Origin: Roseibium sp. Sym1
GTDB lineage: Bacteria > Pseudomonadota > Alphaproteobacteria > Rhizobiales > Stappiaceae
Direction of reading: 5' to 3'
Length of the DNA: 64,000 nt
Assembly: GCF_027359675.1 (NCBI RefSeq)
Contig: NZ_CP114786.1
Coordinates: 2,950,501 to 3,014,500 of the forward strand
Positions 26,269-34,822 of the stretch are shown here, in pieces. The translations under genes were made by a program, and so were the position numbers. Position 1 is the first letter of the stretch; the number at the start of each line of letters is the position of its first letter. Under the pieces are notes generated by a model, which saw only the letters and a list, made by a program, of their open reading frames with translations, searched no databases and was not told the DNA's origin.

Positions 26269-26996
26269 GCGGTTTCGGGCCCCGTCCTGCTGTCGACAGA
26301 GACGATGCTGGGTCCGAAATCGACGATCGTGGTGATATGGTGCGACAGTGCCTTGACGGCCTCGCGTTCATCGCCTGCCGCCAGGGCATCCAGGATGGCA
26401 ACATGACGTTCGGCCGTCTCGACGAGCCCGCGGTTGGGCTCGGAATTCAGGATCTTGTACCGGTGGTTGTGAATGAGGCACCGGCGCAGGATCGGGCGGA
26501 CGGTCGGCATGTCCGCGGCATCATAGAGATTGAGGTGAAAATTTCGGTCGTGAAGGGAGAGACCGTATTCGTCCCCTTCCTGTGCGGCCTTGCGCATGCC
26601 GTCGAGATCGGCTTCCAGTTCCTTGCGCAGCATCGGGCCGAACCGGTTCAGGACACGGGCAACGCCGCGGCATTCGATGTCGCGCCGGATCAGGATCAGT
26701 TCATGGGCGTCCTCGCTGCGGCTGTCTGCCACGAGCGTGCCCCGGTGCGGAAGCCGATCCACGAGACCGTCCGTCTCCAGAAACATGAGGGCCTCGCGCA
26801 CGGTGCTCTGGCTGCATTCGAAACGGTTGGCCAGGTCCAGCTCCAGCATGGCCGCACGTGGCGGCAGGTTGCCCAGCATGATGTCCTTCTGGATCGCCTC
26901 GAAAATCGCATGGCTGCGCTTGACGGTGCGTTTCGGTTGAAGCCGGGCGCGCCCGGAGCCGCCACCATCCTGATTGTCAAAACTTTCCGCTGCCAT
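26265..26996 (-). CDS. GntR-family regulator with FCD domain
   Basis: This 243-aa protein has a winged HTH (SQSTVREALMFLETDGLVDR, about 64-83) and a FadR-type C-terminal FCD domain with the metal/ligand His residues in LHDRNFHLNLYD, ERHVAILDAL and LSHHI. It heads the minus-strand operon. No strong Shine-Dalgarno is seen before ATG 26996. The 26-bp palindrome 19 bases upstream is its likely operator, allowing control of both this operon and the divergent ATPase gene. Confidence 0.87.
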   Translation of the reverse strand: MAAESFDNQDGGGSGRARLQPKRTVKRSHAIFEAIQKDIMLGNLPPRAAMLELDLANRFECSQSTVREALMFLETDGLVDRLPHRGTLVADSRSEDAHELILIRRDIECRGVARVLNRFGPMLRKELEADLDGMRKAAQEGDEYGLSLHDRNFHLNLYDAADMPTVRPILRRCLIHNHRYKILNSEPNRGLVETAERHVAILDALAAGDEREAVKALSHHITTIVDFGPSIVSVDSRTGPETA

Positions 26997-27014
26997 CGCG
27001 TCTATCTACCGCTT

Positions 27015-27055
27015 GATTATCGATAACGTTATCGATAATCTAACGATAATTATCG
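27015..27055. promoter_or_regulatory. 26-bp perfect palindrome plus 12-bp palindrome, GntR operator candidate
   Basis: Positions 27015-27040 read the same on both strands; half-site GATTATCGATAAC. A second perfect palindrome CGATAATTATCG follows at 27044-27055 and repeats the ATTATCG unit. They sit in the short divergent promoter between the gntR and ATPase genes. The AT-rich sequence contrasts with its GC-rich surroundings. Confidence 0.75.
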
Positions 27056-27179
27056 CGAGGCGCAAGCGGAAGCGTCGCCGAATTTCAGACGCCGTTCCGC
27101 AAAGGGATGGAAAACGAGACAATCCCCGTCCTTGCGGGAAAGGTGAAAGCCGGTGCGCCATGAGGCGCGGGAGGATAGT

Positions 27180-28247
27180 TTGGCCGACATACAACTTGAG
27201 AAAATCGTGAAGAACTACGGTGCCTTCGAAGCCGTCAAGGGGATCGACCTGGAGGTCCGGGACGGCGAGTTCGTGGCATTTGTCGGTCCGTCCGGATGCG
27301 GCAAGAGCACGCTCCTGCGCATGATCGCAGGTCTCGAGGAGATCACGGGCGGCGCGTTGCGGATCGGCGGCACGCTGGTCAATGATACGGAGCCGAAGGA
27401 CCGGGACATCGCAATGGTGTTCCAGGATTACGCGCTTTATCCGCACATGTCCGTTGCCGACAACATCGGTTTCGGATTGCGCATGCGCGGGATGAGCGCC
27501 ACGGAACGGCGTGAACGGGTGGAGGAGGCGGCGGCAATCCTGCAAATCACCCAGCTGCTCGACCGCAAGCCGGGGCAATTGTCGGGGGGGCAGCGCCAGC
27601 GTGTGGCCATGGGTCGGGCGATTGTCCGCAGACCGAAGGTGTTCCTGTTCGACGAACCTCTTTCAAACCTGGATGCCAAGCTGCGTGTCGACATGCGAAC
27701 CCAGATCAAACGGCTGCACAGCCTGCTGAAAACCACGATGATCTACGTGACACATGACCAGGTGGAGGCCATGACCCTTGCCGACCGGGTGGTCATCCTC
27801 AAGGATGGCGAGGTTGTACAACAGGGGGCTCCCGTCGATGTGTACACTGTTCCCGGAACGCGCTTTGTCGGCGAGTTCATCGGTTCGCCGAAGATGAATG
27901 TGCTGGCAGCGAGGTCCGCTGCTCGCGATGGCGCCAGTGCCGCGATTGTCGGAGACAGCCAGATCACGCTTGCGGACAGGAACCTTCAGGCTGGACGGGA
28001 TATCCTTTTCGGCGTGCGCCCGGAGCATCTGACCCGCTGCTCCGAGGAGGAAGCCATGTTCCGCACCACGATCGACGTGCTTGAACCGCTTGGCTCGGAC
28101 ACGATGGCGATCTGTATGCTCGGGGACCAGGAAATCACTGCCAGGCTGGAGCCGGACCCGGCTCTTCGCCCCGGTGCGCCGCTGGATCTCAAGGTGAAGG
28201 CCGCGGACATACACCTGTTCGACGCTGAAACGGGCCTGCGCATCTGA
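27180..28247 (+). CDS. sugar ABC transporter ATP-binding protein (UgpC/MsmK type)
   Basis: This 355-aa ATPase has Walker A GPSGCGKS, Q-loop MVFQDYALYPHM, signature LSGGQ, Walker B LFDEP and the MalK-like C-terminal regulatory domain with FGVRPEHL. Start TTG 27180 is chosen because GGGAGG lies at 27169-27174; the GTG at 27153 lacks a ribosome site. It is transcribed divergently from the operon that encodes the matching binding protein and permeases, which lack their own ATPase. A shared operator region links them. Confidence 0.9.
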   Translation: MADIQLEKIVKNYGAFEAVKGIDLEVRDGEFVAFVGPSGCGKSTLLRMIAGLEEITGGALRIGGTLVNDTEPKDRDIAMVFQDYALYPHMSVADNIGFGLRMRGMSATERRERVEEAAAILQITQLLDRKPGQLSGGQRQRVAMGRAIVRRPKVFLFDEPLSNLDAKLRVDMRTQIKRLHSLLKTTMIYVTHDQVEAMTLADRVVILKDGEVVQQGAPVDVYTVPGTRFVGEFIGSPKMNVLAARSAARDGASAAIVGDSQITLADRNLQAGRDILFGVRPEHLTRCSEEEAMFRTTIDVLEPLGSDTMAICMLGDQEITARLEPDPALRPGAPLDLKVKAADIHLFDAETGLRI

Positions 28248-28272
28248 AGCCGAGCGGTGCGGCTGTGTCGGA

Positions 28273-28407
28273 CCAGGTGACGGACTCCTAAATGAAGATG
28301 AAATGGTTTGAGGCGAATTGGTCTTCATCAAGGAGCGAAAGCGCAGGAAATGTGGTTCATTTTCAAGCCCTTCGCGACTCGTTTTCATTTCTGAGTCCGT
28401 CACCTGG
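28273..28407. repeat. 135-bp element with 15-bp perfect terminal inverted repeats
   Basis: CCAGGTGACGGACTC (28273-28287) and GAGTCCGTCACCTGG (28393-28407) are exact inverted copies. The interior is AT-richer than its surroundings and partly self-complementary near the ends (AAATGAA on both sides). It codes for nothing visible. It resembles a non-autonomous miniature element or a long bipartite hairpin. It lies between the ATPase stop and the LysR start. Confidence 0.65.
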
Positions 28408-28466
28408 CCTTTCATTCCAAATGATGATCGCGCAGAGTGGCGTCACGACAACAGAAGGCTTTCCGG

Positions 28467-29369
28467 ATGCATCCGCTCAATCTCGATCAGTTGAGGGCGT
28501 TTCTCGCCGTTGTCCGTCACGGCGGCGTCAACAAGGCGGCGCATATCCTGAACCTGACGCAACCGGCGGTGACCACGCGGCTGAAGCGGCTGGAGGAATC
28601 GCTCGGAACGGAACTGTTCGAGCGTTCGCCCGGCCGCCTCAAGCTGACCAAGCGCGGCGAGCTGCTGCAGTCCTTTGCCGAGCAGTTCGAGCGCCTCTCC
28701 GACAAGGTCGAGGAAACCGTGGTGGCTCCGGAAGGCATCGACCGGCATTTGCGCATCGGCGCGTCGGAGACCATCGCGCAGTGCTGGTTGCCGGACCTGG
28801 TTGCGTCGCTGAGGGCCGACTATCCGAACCTGATCGTCGAGATCAATGTCGACATCTCGGTCAATCTGCGTGCCGGCCTGATCGATCGGGAGATCGACCT
28901 TGCGCTGTTGCTCGGGCCGATCTCCGAATATTCCGTCGACAATGTCGAGCTGCCCGGGTTCGAACTGGCCTGGTATGTCCAGGCCGGGGAGGGGGCGGCC
29001 GACGGGGCGGTGCTGCTCCGGGACAAGCCGGTGATCACCTATGCCCGTCACACACGCCCCTATCGCGAGCTGAAGACCCTGCTCCAGGAGCGGGTCGCGA
29101 CCGATGTCCAGCTGTTCCCGTCCTCCTCGCTGTCGGCCTGTTTCCGGCTGGTGGAGGCCGGGCTGGGCGTCGCGGCGCTGCCCAGGGCCCTGGCGCGTCC
29201 TTATGTCGAGGGCGGCCGGATCATGGAATTCGACCCCGGTTTCGTGCCGGACGCCCTGCGATTTTCGGCCAGCTATCTCGGCGATCCGCGCAGCCATGTC
29301 GTCGCGGCCGCCGCGCGGAAGGCGCTGCAGGTCGCCGAAGCCTACTCAGGTTATAAAAATCCTTTATAA
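28467..29369 (+). CDS. LysR-family transcriptional regulator
   Basis: This 300-aa regulator begins MHPLNLDQLRAFLAVV with the LysR winged HTH (NLTQPAVTTRLKRLEESLGT, about 29-48) and a type 2 periplasmic-binding-like effector domain (about 90-295). ATG 28467 matches the family N-terminus; an upstream in-frame start adds ten residues without a ribosome site. It stands 73 bases before a DUF1445-TRAP gene set on the same strand and is the probable regulator. Confidence 0.87.
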   Translation: MHPLNLDQLRAFLAVVRHGGVNKAAHILNLTQPAVTTRLKRLEESLGTELFERSPGRLKLTKRGELLQSFAEQFERLSDKVEETVVAPEGIDRHLRIGASETIAQCWLPDLVASLRADYPNLIVEINVDISVNLRAGLIDREIDLALLLGPISEYSVDNVELPGFELAWYVQAGEGAADGAVLLRDKPVITYARHTRPYRELKTLLQERVATDVQLFPSSSLSACFRLVEAGLGVAALPRALARPYVEGGRIMEFDPGFVPDALRFSASYLGDPRSHVVAAAARKALQVAEAYSGYKNPL

Positions 29370-29442
29370 AAAATCCCAAGAAACTTCAATTTGAGTTTAT
29401 GAACGTGCTGCGGGACCCTTTCCGGACTGGAGGACCCCGCCC

Positions 29443-30270
29443 GTGTTGCAGAGTTACGAATCCCTTCGACAGGAAAGCATTGCCGCCGTCAGAACGCAGA
29501 TCCGCGCGGGCTGCTACACGTCGCACACCGCCGGGCTCGGCAGAAATCTTTTACAGGCGAACCTCGCCATCATCCCGCAAGACTTCGCGCTTGATTTCAT
29601 GCGCTTCTGCCAGCGCAACCCGAAGCCCTGTCCGCTGATCGGGGCGTCCGACACCGGCAATCCGATCCTGTTCACGCTCGGCCGGGACATCGACATCCGC
29701 ACGGACGTGCCGGCCTACAACGTCTATCGCGGCGGGCAGCTCGAATGCTCCGTGACGGAAATCGGCGGCCTGTGGTCGGATGACCTGGTCGCCTTCGCGC
29801 TCGGCTGCTCCTTCACCTTCGAGCATGCCCTGATCGAGGCGGGGTTCGATCTCTGGCACATCAGCAACAATGTCACCGTGCCGATGTACCGCTCCGGCAT
29901 TGAGACGGTCCCGGCAGGACCGTTTCGCGGACCGATGGTGGTTTCCATGCGCATGATCCCTGAGGAACGGGTCGCGGAGACGATCGCGATTTCCGCACGT
30001 TTTCCGCTGGCGCACGGCTCGCCGGTTCATGTCGGCGACCCGTCAGCCATCGGCATTTCCGACATTTCGGCACCTGACTGGGGAGACAGTGTGCCTCAGC
30101 CGGCGGGACATGTGCCGGTTTTCTGGGCCTGCGGGGTCACCCCCCAGGCCGTCATCCAGCAGGCGGCACTGCCGCTTCTGATCACACACAAGCCCGGGCA
30201 CATGCTGATCACGGACGTGCCCGATACGGCGGAAATTCCAATCATAACAAGCAAGAACATGCCAAAATGA
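29443..30270 (+). CDS. putative hydro-lyase, D-glutamate cyclase-like (DUF1445)
   Basis: This 275-aa protein matches the DUF1445/D-glutamate cyclase family, seen in HTAGLGRNLLQANLAIIPQD, FMRFCQRNPKPCPLIG and FALGCSFTFEHALIEAG. A mammalian member converts D-glutamate to 5-oxo-D-proline; most bacterial members are labelled only putative hydro-lyase. The start is GTG 29443 with GGAGG at 29429-29433. It precedes a TRAP importer by 20 bases, so the imported acid is probably its substrate or is made into it. Confidence 0.82.
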   Translation: MLQSYESLRQESIAAVRTQIRAGCYTSHTAGLGRNLLQANLAIIPQDFALDFMRFCQRNPKPCPLIGASDTGNPILFTLGRDIDIRTDVPAYNVYRGGQLECSVTEIGGLWSDDLVAFALGCSFTFEHALIEAGFDLWHISNNVTVPMYRSGIETVPAGPFRGPMVVSMRMIPEERVAETIAISARFPLAHGSPVHVGDPSAIGISDISAPDWGDSVPQPAGHVPVFWACGVTPQAVIQQAALPLLITHKPGHMLITDVPDTAEIPIITSKNMPK

Positions 30271-30290
30271 AACCTTCACGGAGTGGAACC

Positions 30291-31343
30291 ATGAAAAAGA
30301 TCCTGCTTTCCCTGATGGCCTCGGCGGCCCTTTCCTCACCGATTCTTTCCTCATCGGCCCTGGCCGAGGACCTGTCGGTTGTCGGCAGCTGGTCGAGCCT
30401 GCCGCTGCACAAGGAGTTCGAGGCGCCGTTCTGGCAGACGAAACTGCCGGAGGCTTCCGGCGGTGAAATCGCCACGACGGTGACCACCCACAACCAGATG
30501 AATCTCGGTGTCGGCGAGGTCTTCCGCCTGCTCGGCCAGGGGGTCTTCGATGTCGGCATGACGGTGGCCGATTATGCGGTTGCCGATGCGCCGGAACTGG
30601 AAGGGCTTGACGTGCCGCTGGTGGCCATGTCCGCCGACAAGGCCAAGGCGGCCGTTGAGGCGGCCCGGCCGATGGTCGAAGAAATCTTCGAAAAACGCTT
30701 CAATTCCAAGGTCCTGGCGATCGCACCCTATCCGCCGCAGGTTGTGTTCTGCAATGCCGAGGTCGGTTCGCTGGACGATCTGAAAGGCCTCAAGGTTCGT
30801 GCATCGGGCCGGATGACGGCCAAGTTTCTCGAGGCGCTGGGCGCCGAAGGCATCACGGTGTCCTTTTCCGAAGTGCCGGGCGCGCTTCAGAAAGGCGTTG
30901 TCGATTGCGCGGTGACAGGCGCCGGATCGGGCTACAGCGCCGGATGGTGGGAAGTCTCCACCCACCTGTTGCCGATCCCGCTCGGCGGCTGGGACCCGGT
31001 GGTGACCGCGATCAATCTCGACAAGTGGAACGCGCTCGGCGACGACACAAAGGCCTTGATCGAAAAAGAGATCGCCAGCCAGTTCGAAGCCCCGGCCTGG
31101 GCGGTCGCCGAGGGCGCGCTCGCCAACGACATTGCCTGCCTGACCGGCAAGGGCGACTGCGCCTCCGGTGACAGCCGTAACATGGTGCTGGTTGAAGCCA
31201 GCGACGGCGACATCGAGCGCGCCCGCGAGATCCTGCAGACCGTGGTGCTGCCGGAATGGGCGGAGCGCGCGGGCGGAGACTGGGCCGCGCGCTGGAACGA
31301 CAGTGTCGGCGCCGTTGTCGGTGTCACCATCAAGACCAACTAA
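30291..31343 (+). CDS. TRAP transporter substrate-binding protein (DctP family)
   Basis: This 350-aa periplasmic receptor has a signal peptide ending at ALAE (about residue 25). The DctP core includes LKGLKVRASGRM with the ligand Arg near residue 170. ATG 30291 is preferred over 30267 because it starts a normal signal peptide and has CGGAG upstream. A pair of Cys residues in IACLTGKGDCASG may form a disulfide in the periplasm. Linkage to a D-glutamate cyclase-like gene suggests an amino-acid-derived or 2-hydroxy acid ligand; this is speculative. Confidence 0.87.
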   Translation: MKKILLSLMASAALSSPILSSSALAEDLSVVGSWSSLPLHKEFEAPFWQTKLPEASGGEIATTVTTHNQMNLGVGEVFRLLGQGVFDVGMTVADYAVADAPELEGLDVPLVAMSADKAKAAVEAARPMVEEIFEKRFNSKVLAIAPYPPQVVFCNAEVGSLDDLKGLKVRASGRMTAKFLEALGAEGITVSFSEVPGALQKGVVDCAVTGAGSGYSAGWWEVSTHLLPIPLGGWDPVVTAINLDKWNALGDDTKALIEKEIASQFEAPAWAVAEGALANDIACLTGKGDCASGDSRNMVLVEASDGDIERAREILQTVVLPEWAERAGGDWAARWNDSVGAVVGVTIKTN

Positions 31344-31346
31344 CGG

Positions 31347-31910
31347 ATGGGAGAGGTCAAGGTGGCGGAGACGCTTCTATCAGTCCTGTCCCGGATCAAC
31401 CGGGCCGTCGCGATTGCCGTCGGCCTGTTGTTCCTGACCTGTGCAGGACTTGTTCTCATTGATATTGGTCTCCGCCAGCTTGGCGCTTCCCTCGGTGGCA
31501 CGGACGAGATTTCCGGCTACGTGATGGCCATCGGCACGGCCTGGGGCATGGCCTTCGGCCTGACCGAGCTGTCTCACATCCGGATCGATTTCCTGAGGCG
31601 TTCCGTGGGCCTGCCGAAGGGGAGGGCCATTCTCGACCTGTTGTCGATTTTCACTCTCGCGAGCACCATCTCTGTGCTTGCGCTGAAATGCTGGCCGGTG
31701 GTGGCAACCACCTTGCGCAATTCCTCTCATGCCAACACGCCGCTGGAAACGCCGCTGGCGCTGGTGCAACTGCCCTGGTTTGCGGGCTGGGTCTGGTTCG
31801 CGGTGACCGCGTGGCTGACCCTGGTCGCGGCACTCCTGCTGATCCTTCAGGGAGAGTTCTCGAAATCCGAACAGGCCATCGGTGCCTTTCCGGAAGAGGA
31901 GACCGTCTGA
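31347..31910 (+). CDS. TRAP transporter small membrane subunit (DctQ family)
   Basis: This 187-aa protein has four hydrophobic segments at about 13-35, 47-68, 88-108 and 133-157, of normal DctQ topology. It starts four bases after the receptor stop, and its stop overlaps the dctM start (TGATG). It lacks the long loop seen in the DctQ protein at 10632, so the two TRAP systems are not recent copies. Confidence 0.86.
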   Translation: MGEVKVAETLLSVLSRINRAVAIAVGLLFLTCAGLVLIDIGLRQLGASLGGTDEISGYVMAIGTAWGMAFGLTELSHIRIDFLRRSVGLPKGRAILDLLSIFTLASTISVLALKCWPVVATTLRNSSHANTPLETPLALVQLPWFAGWVWFAVTAWLTLVAALLLILQGEFSKSEQAIGAFPEEETV

Positions 31911-33193
31911 TGCTCTCCTTTGTCTCCATCGGTCTGCTCGGGTTGCTGACCCTGTCCATCCCGGTCGGCATTGTCCTGTTCCTCCTCGGCTTCGGCGTCG
32001 ACCAGTTCTTCAGTCCCTTTCCGCTGACGCGCGGCCTCGGCTCCATGGTCTGGTCCACCTCCGAAAGTTCCGCGCTGATCGCCATTCCCTTCTTTGTCAT
32101 GCTGGGCGAGATCCTGGTGCGCACCGGCATTGCTGCGAGGACCTATTCGGCGCTGGACCGTTGGGTCTCCTGGCTGCCGGGCGGGCTGGTTCATGCCAAT
32201 GTCGCCACCGCGACCATGTTTTCGGCAACGTCGGGTTCGTCCGTGGCGACCGCGGCAACGGTTGCGACGGTGGCCATGCCCCAGGCGGACCGGCTCGGCT
32301 ACGATCCGAAGCTCTTTTCCGGCGCGATTGCCGCCGGCGGCACGCTCGGCATCATGATACCGCCGTCGATCAACCTGATCGTCTACGGCTTCCTGACCCA
32401 GACCTCCATTCCGCAACTGTTCCTGGCCGGTCTCCTGCCCGGGGTGCTGCTGGCGCTCGGCTTCATCGTGGTGACGGCGCTGGTCTGCATGGTCCAGCCG
32501 AAGCTCGGCGGCGCGCGGCGCATCTTTCCGATCACGGAGATGCTGCGGGGATTGGCGGATCTGCTTCCCATCATCCTGCTGTTCTCGGCCATTATCGGCT
32601 CGATCTACAAGGGATGGGCAACCCCGACCGAAGCAGCCTCCGTGGGTGTCGCCGGGGCGCTTACCATCGCGGCGCTGTTCGGCGGCCTCAGCGCGCGCAT
32701 GATCGGCGAGGCCATTATCGGCACCGTGAAAGTCACCTCGATGATCATGCTTGTGGTGATCGGCGCGTCCTTCCTCAACTTTACCCTGTCGGCCGCCGGC
32801 CTGTCCCAGGAGCTGCGCGGGTTCCTGGAAGGGCTCGGTTTCGATCCGCTGGCGACGCTCCTGGTGATCGTGGCGATGTATATCGTGCTCGGCTTCTTCA
32901 TCGAGACGCTGTCCCTGATGGTGATCACCATCCCGATTGTGGTGCCGATCATCGTCAGCCTCGGTTACGACCCGATCTGGTTCGGAATTCTGATGATCGT
33001 GCTGATCGAGATGGCGCTGATCACACCGCCTGTCGGGCTCAACCTGTTCGTGGTCCAGGGCGCGCGCAAGGGTGGCTCGATCGCCGAGGTCATGCTGGGC
33101 GCGACACCATACGTACTGGCCATGCTGGCCATGGTCGTCGCCCTGATCGCAGTGCCGGAGATCGCCCTCTACCTGCCGGCGGCGATGCGCTAG
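31910..33193 (+). CDS. TRAP transporter large membrane subunit (DctM family)
   Basis: This 427-aa Na+-coupled channel has the repeated DctM helices, including GGTLGIMIPPSINLIVYG and the C-terminal LITPPVGLNLFVVQG. ATG 31910 overlaps the dctQ stop by one base. It is the last gene of the LysR-linked operon and is followed by a clear terminator. Confidence 0.88.
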   Translation: MLSFVSIGLLGLLTLSIPVGIVLFLLGFGVDQFFSPFPLTRGLGSMVWSTSESSALIAIPFFVMLGEILVRTGIAARTYSALDRWVSWLPGGLVHANVATATMFSATSGSSVATAATVATVAMPQADRLGYDPKLFSGAIAAGGTLGIMIPPSINLIVYGFLTQTSIPQLFLAGLLPGVLLALGFIVVTALVCMVQPKLGGARRIFPITEMLRGLADLLPIILLFSAIIGSIYKGWATPTEAASVGVAGALTIAALFGGLSARMIGEAIIGTVKVTSMIMLVVIGASFLNFTLSAAGLSQELRGFLEGLGFDPLATLLVIVAMYIVLGFFIETLSLMVITIPIVVPIIVSLGYDPIWFGILMIVLIEMALITPPVGLNLFVVQGARKGGSIAEVMLGATPYVLAMLAMVVALIAVPEIALYLPAAMR

Positions 33194-33228
33194 GGGCCTG
33201 ACCTGTCCCTCTGCCTGCACACCACCTT

Positions 33229-33265
33229 GCCGGCCGGTCAGCCAGTCTGACCGGCCGGCCCTTTT
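33229..33265 (+). terminator. Rho-independent terminator after second TRAP operon
   Basis: GCCGGCCGGTCAG (33229-33241) pairs with CTGACCGGCCGGC (33247-33259) around the 5-base loop CCAGT, followed by CCTTTT. The 13-bp perfect stem and T-run make this the clearest intrinsic terminator in the window. Confidence 0.85.
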
Positions 33266-33398
33266 GTGTCGGTCGGGTCAGGCGGGTTCGAGGGGCTTAA
33301 ATGCGACTTCAGCCTTGCATTTCCGAGCCGAAAGGCACACTAAGGCGACTGGCGCTCCGACAAGGGCCGCGAGCGGCCCGCCAAGACCACGGACCAGA

Positions 33399-34802
33399 AT
33401 GTGTAGCTTCGTTTTTTCGACCATCCAGCCGACGACGACCGAGTTCAACCGGATCATGGCGCTGCGCGGTCCGGACTTCACCCAGAGCCATACGATCGAA
33501 GGCTGTTTCTTCTGCCACAACCTTCTGTCCATGCGCGGGGACTATGTCGGCCAGCCCTATGTCGCCGATACCGAGGACGTGGTCGTCATGTTCAACGGCG
33601 AGATCTACAGCTGCCCGGAGAGCTATGCGAGCGAAGCGCGCTACCTGTACGATCTCTACAAGGATAAGGGCGCGGACTGTTTCAAGGACCTCGACGGCGA
33701 GTATGCCATCGTTATCGTGGATTTTCGCGAAAAGGTCGTGCATGTCGCACGCGATTGCTTCGGCACCAAACCGATGTTCTTCGGTGCCAAGGGGGATGAG
33801 TTCGGCTTTGCCAGCTATCGCGATGCCCTGCTGGTGCTCGGTTTTGACGAGGTCCGGCCGCTGAAGCCGAACCGTGCCGTCGAATACAGCCTGGACCGGA
33901 CCCGGATCCTGGAACGCGAGATCTACACGTTCAATCTGGCCCAGTTCAGGACGGACATGTCCGGCTGGTTCGATGCTTTCGACCGCGCGGTCGCCAAGCG
34001 GGTCAGGCACATGAAGGGACGGGCTTTTGTCGGACTGTCCAGCGGCTATGACAGCGGCGCGATCGCGGCCTCGCTGATCGCCCAGGGCAAGGAATTCATG
34101 AGCGTCACCGTCGAGGGGCGCGAGGACCCGGATGTTGTGGCCGGCCGGCTGGCCGCCGTAAGGGCATCGGGAAACGAGGCGATTACCCTTCCCGACAAGG
34201 ACCTCAATGTCGAGGAACTGCGCCAGTGGCTTGACGACAATGTCGAGGACCAGCCCTATTTCATCATCAATGACAGCGGTGAACGGGTCGAGGTCGGCAA
34301 GAGCGTGCACAAGGACAAGGCCGCGCTGATCCTGGCTGGCGTCTGCGGCCGCGCAAAGGAGGCAGGCGCGCTGGTGTATCTGTCCGGCAGCGGGGCGGAT
34401 GAGATTGTTTCCGACTACGGCTTCGACGGCCAGAAATTCTTCGCGCACAGCAACTTCGGCGGCAAGTTCCCGAACAATCTGCTCGGCCGTTTCCCCTGGT
34501 CGTCCTTCTTCGGCAGCACGCAGGCGGCTTATCTGGCCAAGGAGGAGATGGTTGCCGGCTCCTTTGGAATGGAAGCGCGCTATCCGTTCCTCGATGTGGA
34601 AGTGGTTCAGGAATTCCTGAACCTCAAGGCCGAGGTCAAGAACCGGCTCTACAAGTCGGTGATCCGTGAATACCTGACCCACCGTGACTTCCCGGTGAAG
34701 GAAAACGTCAAGATCGGCTTCGGCTTTCAGGGCAAGAAAAAGAAGAAGAAATCTGTCTGGAGCCGGGCCGCGAAAAAACTGCGGTTCTGGAAACGGCGCT
34801 GA
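33399..34802 (+). CDS. asparagine synthetase-like glutamine amidotransferase
   Basis: This 467-aa protein is shorter than AsnB (about 550-650). ATG 33399 makes Cys2 the N-terminal nucleophile of a class II glutaminase domain (1 to about 160), with RGPD (23-26), NGEIY (66-70) and ARDCFGTKP (117-125). The position of the usual H-x-R-L glutamine-binding motif reads HNLL (40-43), so the Arg is missing. The synthetase domain has the PPi loop SSGYDS (214-219) and SGSGADE (329-335). Residues 445-467 form a basic tail with six consecutive Lys and Trp/Phe residues, a possible membrane anchor. Together with FkbM and glycosyltransferase genes it may amidate a glycan or small molecule; substrate unknown. 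Confidence 0.8.
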   Translation: MCSFVFSTIQPTTTEFNRIMALRGPDFTQSHTIEGCFFCHNLLSMRGDYVGQPYVADTEDVVVMFNGEIYSCPESYASEARYLYDLYKDKGADCFKDLDGEYAIVIVDFREKVVHVARDCFGTKPMFFGAKGDEFGFASYRDALLVLGFDEVRPLKPNRAVEYSLDRTRILEREIYTFNLAQFRTDMSGWFDAFDRAVAKRVRHMKGRAFVGLSSGYDSGAIAASLIAQGKEFMSVTVEGREDPDVVAGRLAAVRASGNEAITLPDKDLNVEELRQWLDDNVEDQPYFIINDSGERVEVGKSVHKDKAALILAGVCGRAKEAGALVYLSGSGADEIVSDYGFDGQKFFAHSNFGGKFPNNLLGRFPWSSFFGSTQAAYLAKEEMVAGSFGMEARYPFLDVEVVQEFLNLKAEVKNRLYKSVIREYLTHRDFPVKENVKIGFGFQGKKKKKKSVWSRAAKKLRFWKRR

Positions 34803-34822
34803 CCGGGCACAATGAGACTGGA

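Noticed and set aside
28273..28407. CRISPR-like or tRNA-like structure in the inverted-repeat element
   Set aside because: Only one pair of terminal repeats and no regularly spaced units; no cloverleaf. No CRISPR array or tRNA was found anywhere in the window.
33264..33398. N-terminal extension of the amidotransferase
   Set aside because: Family members need Cys at position 2 after Met removal; only ATG 33399 provides this, and the extension overlaps the terminator of the previous operon.
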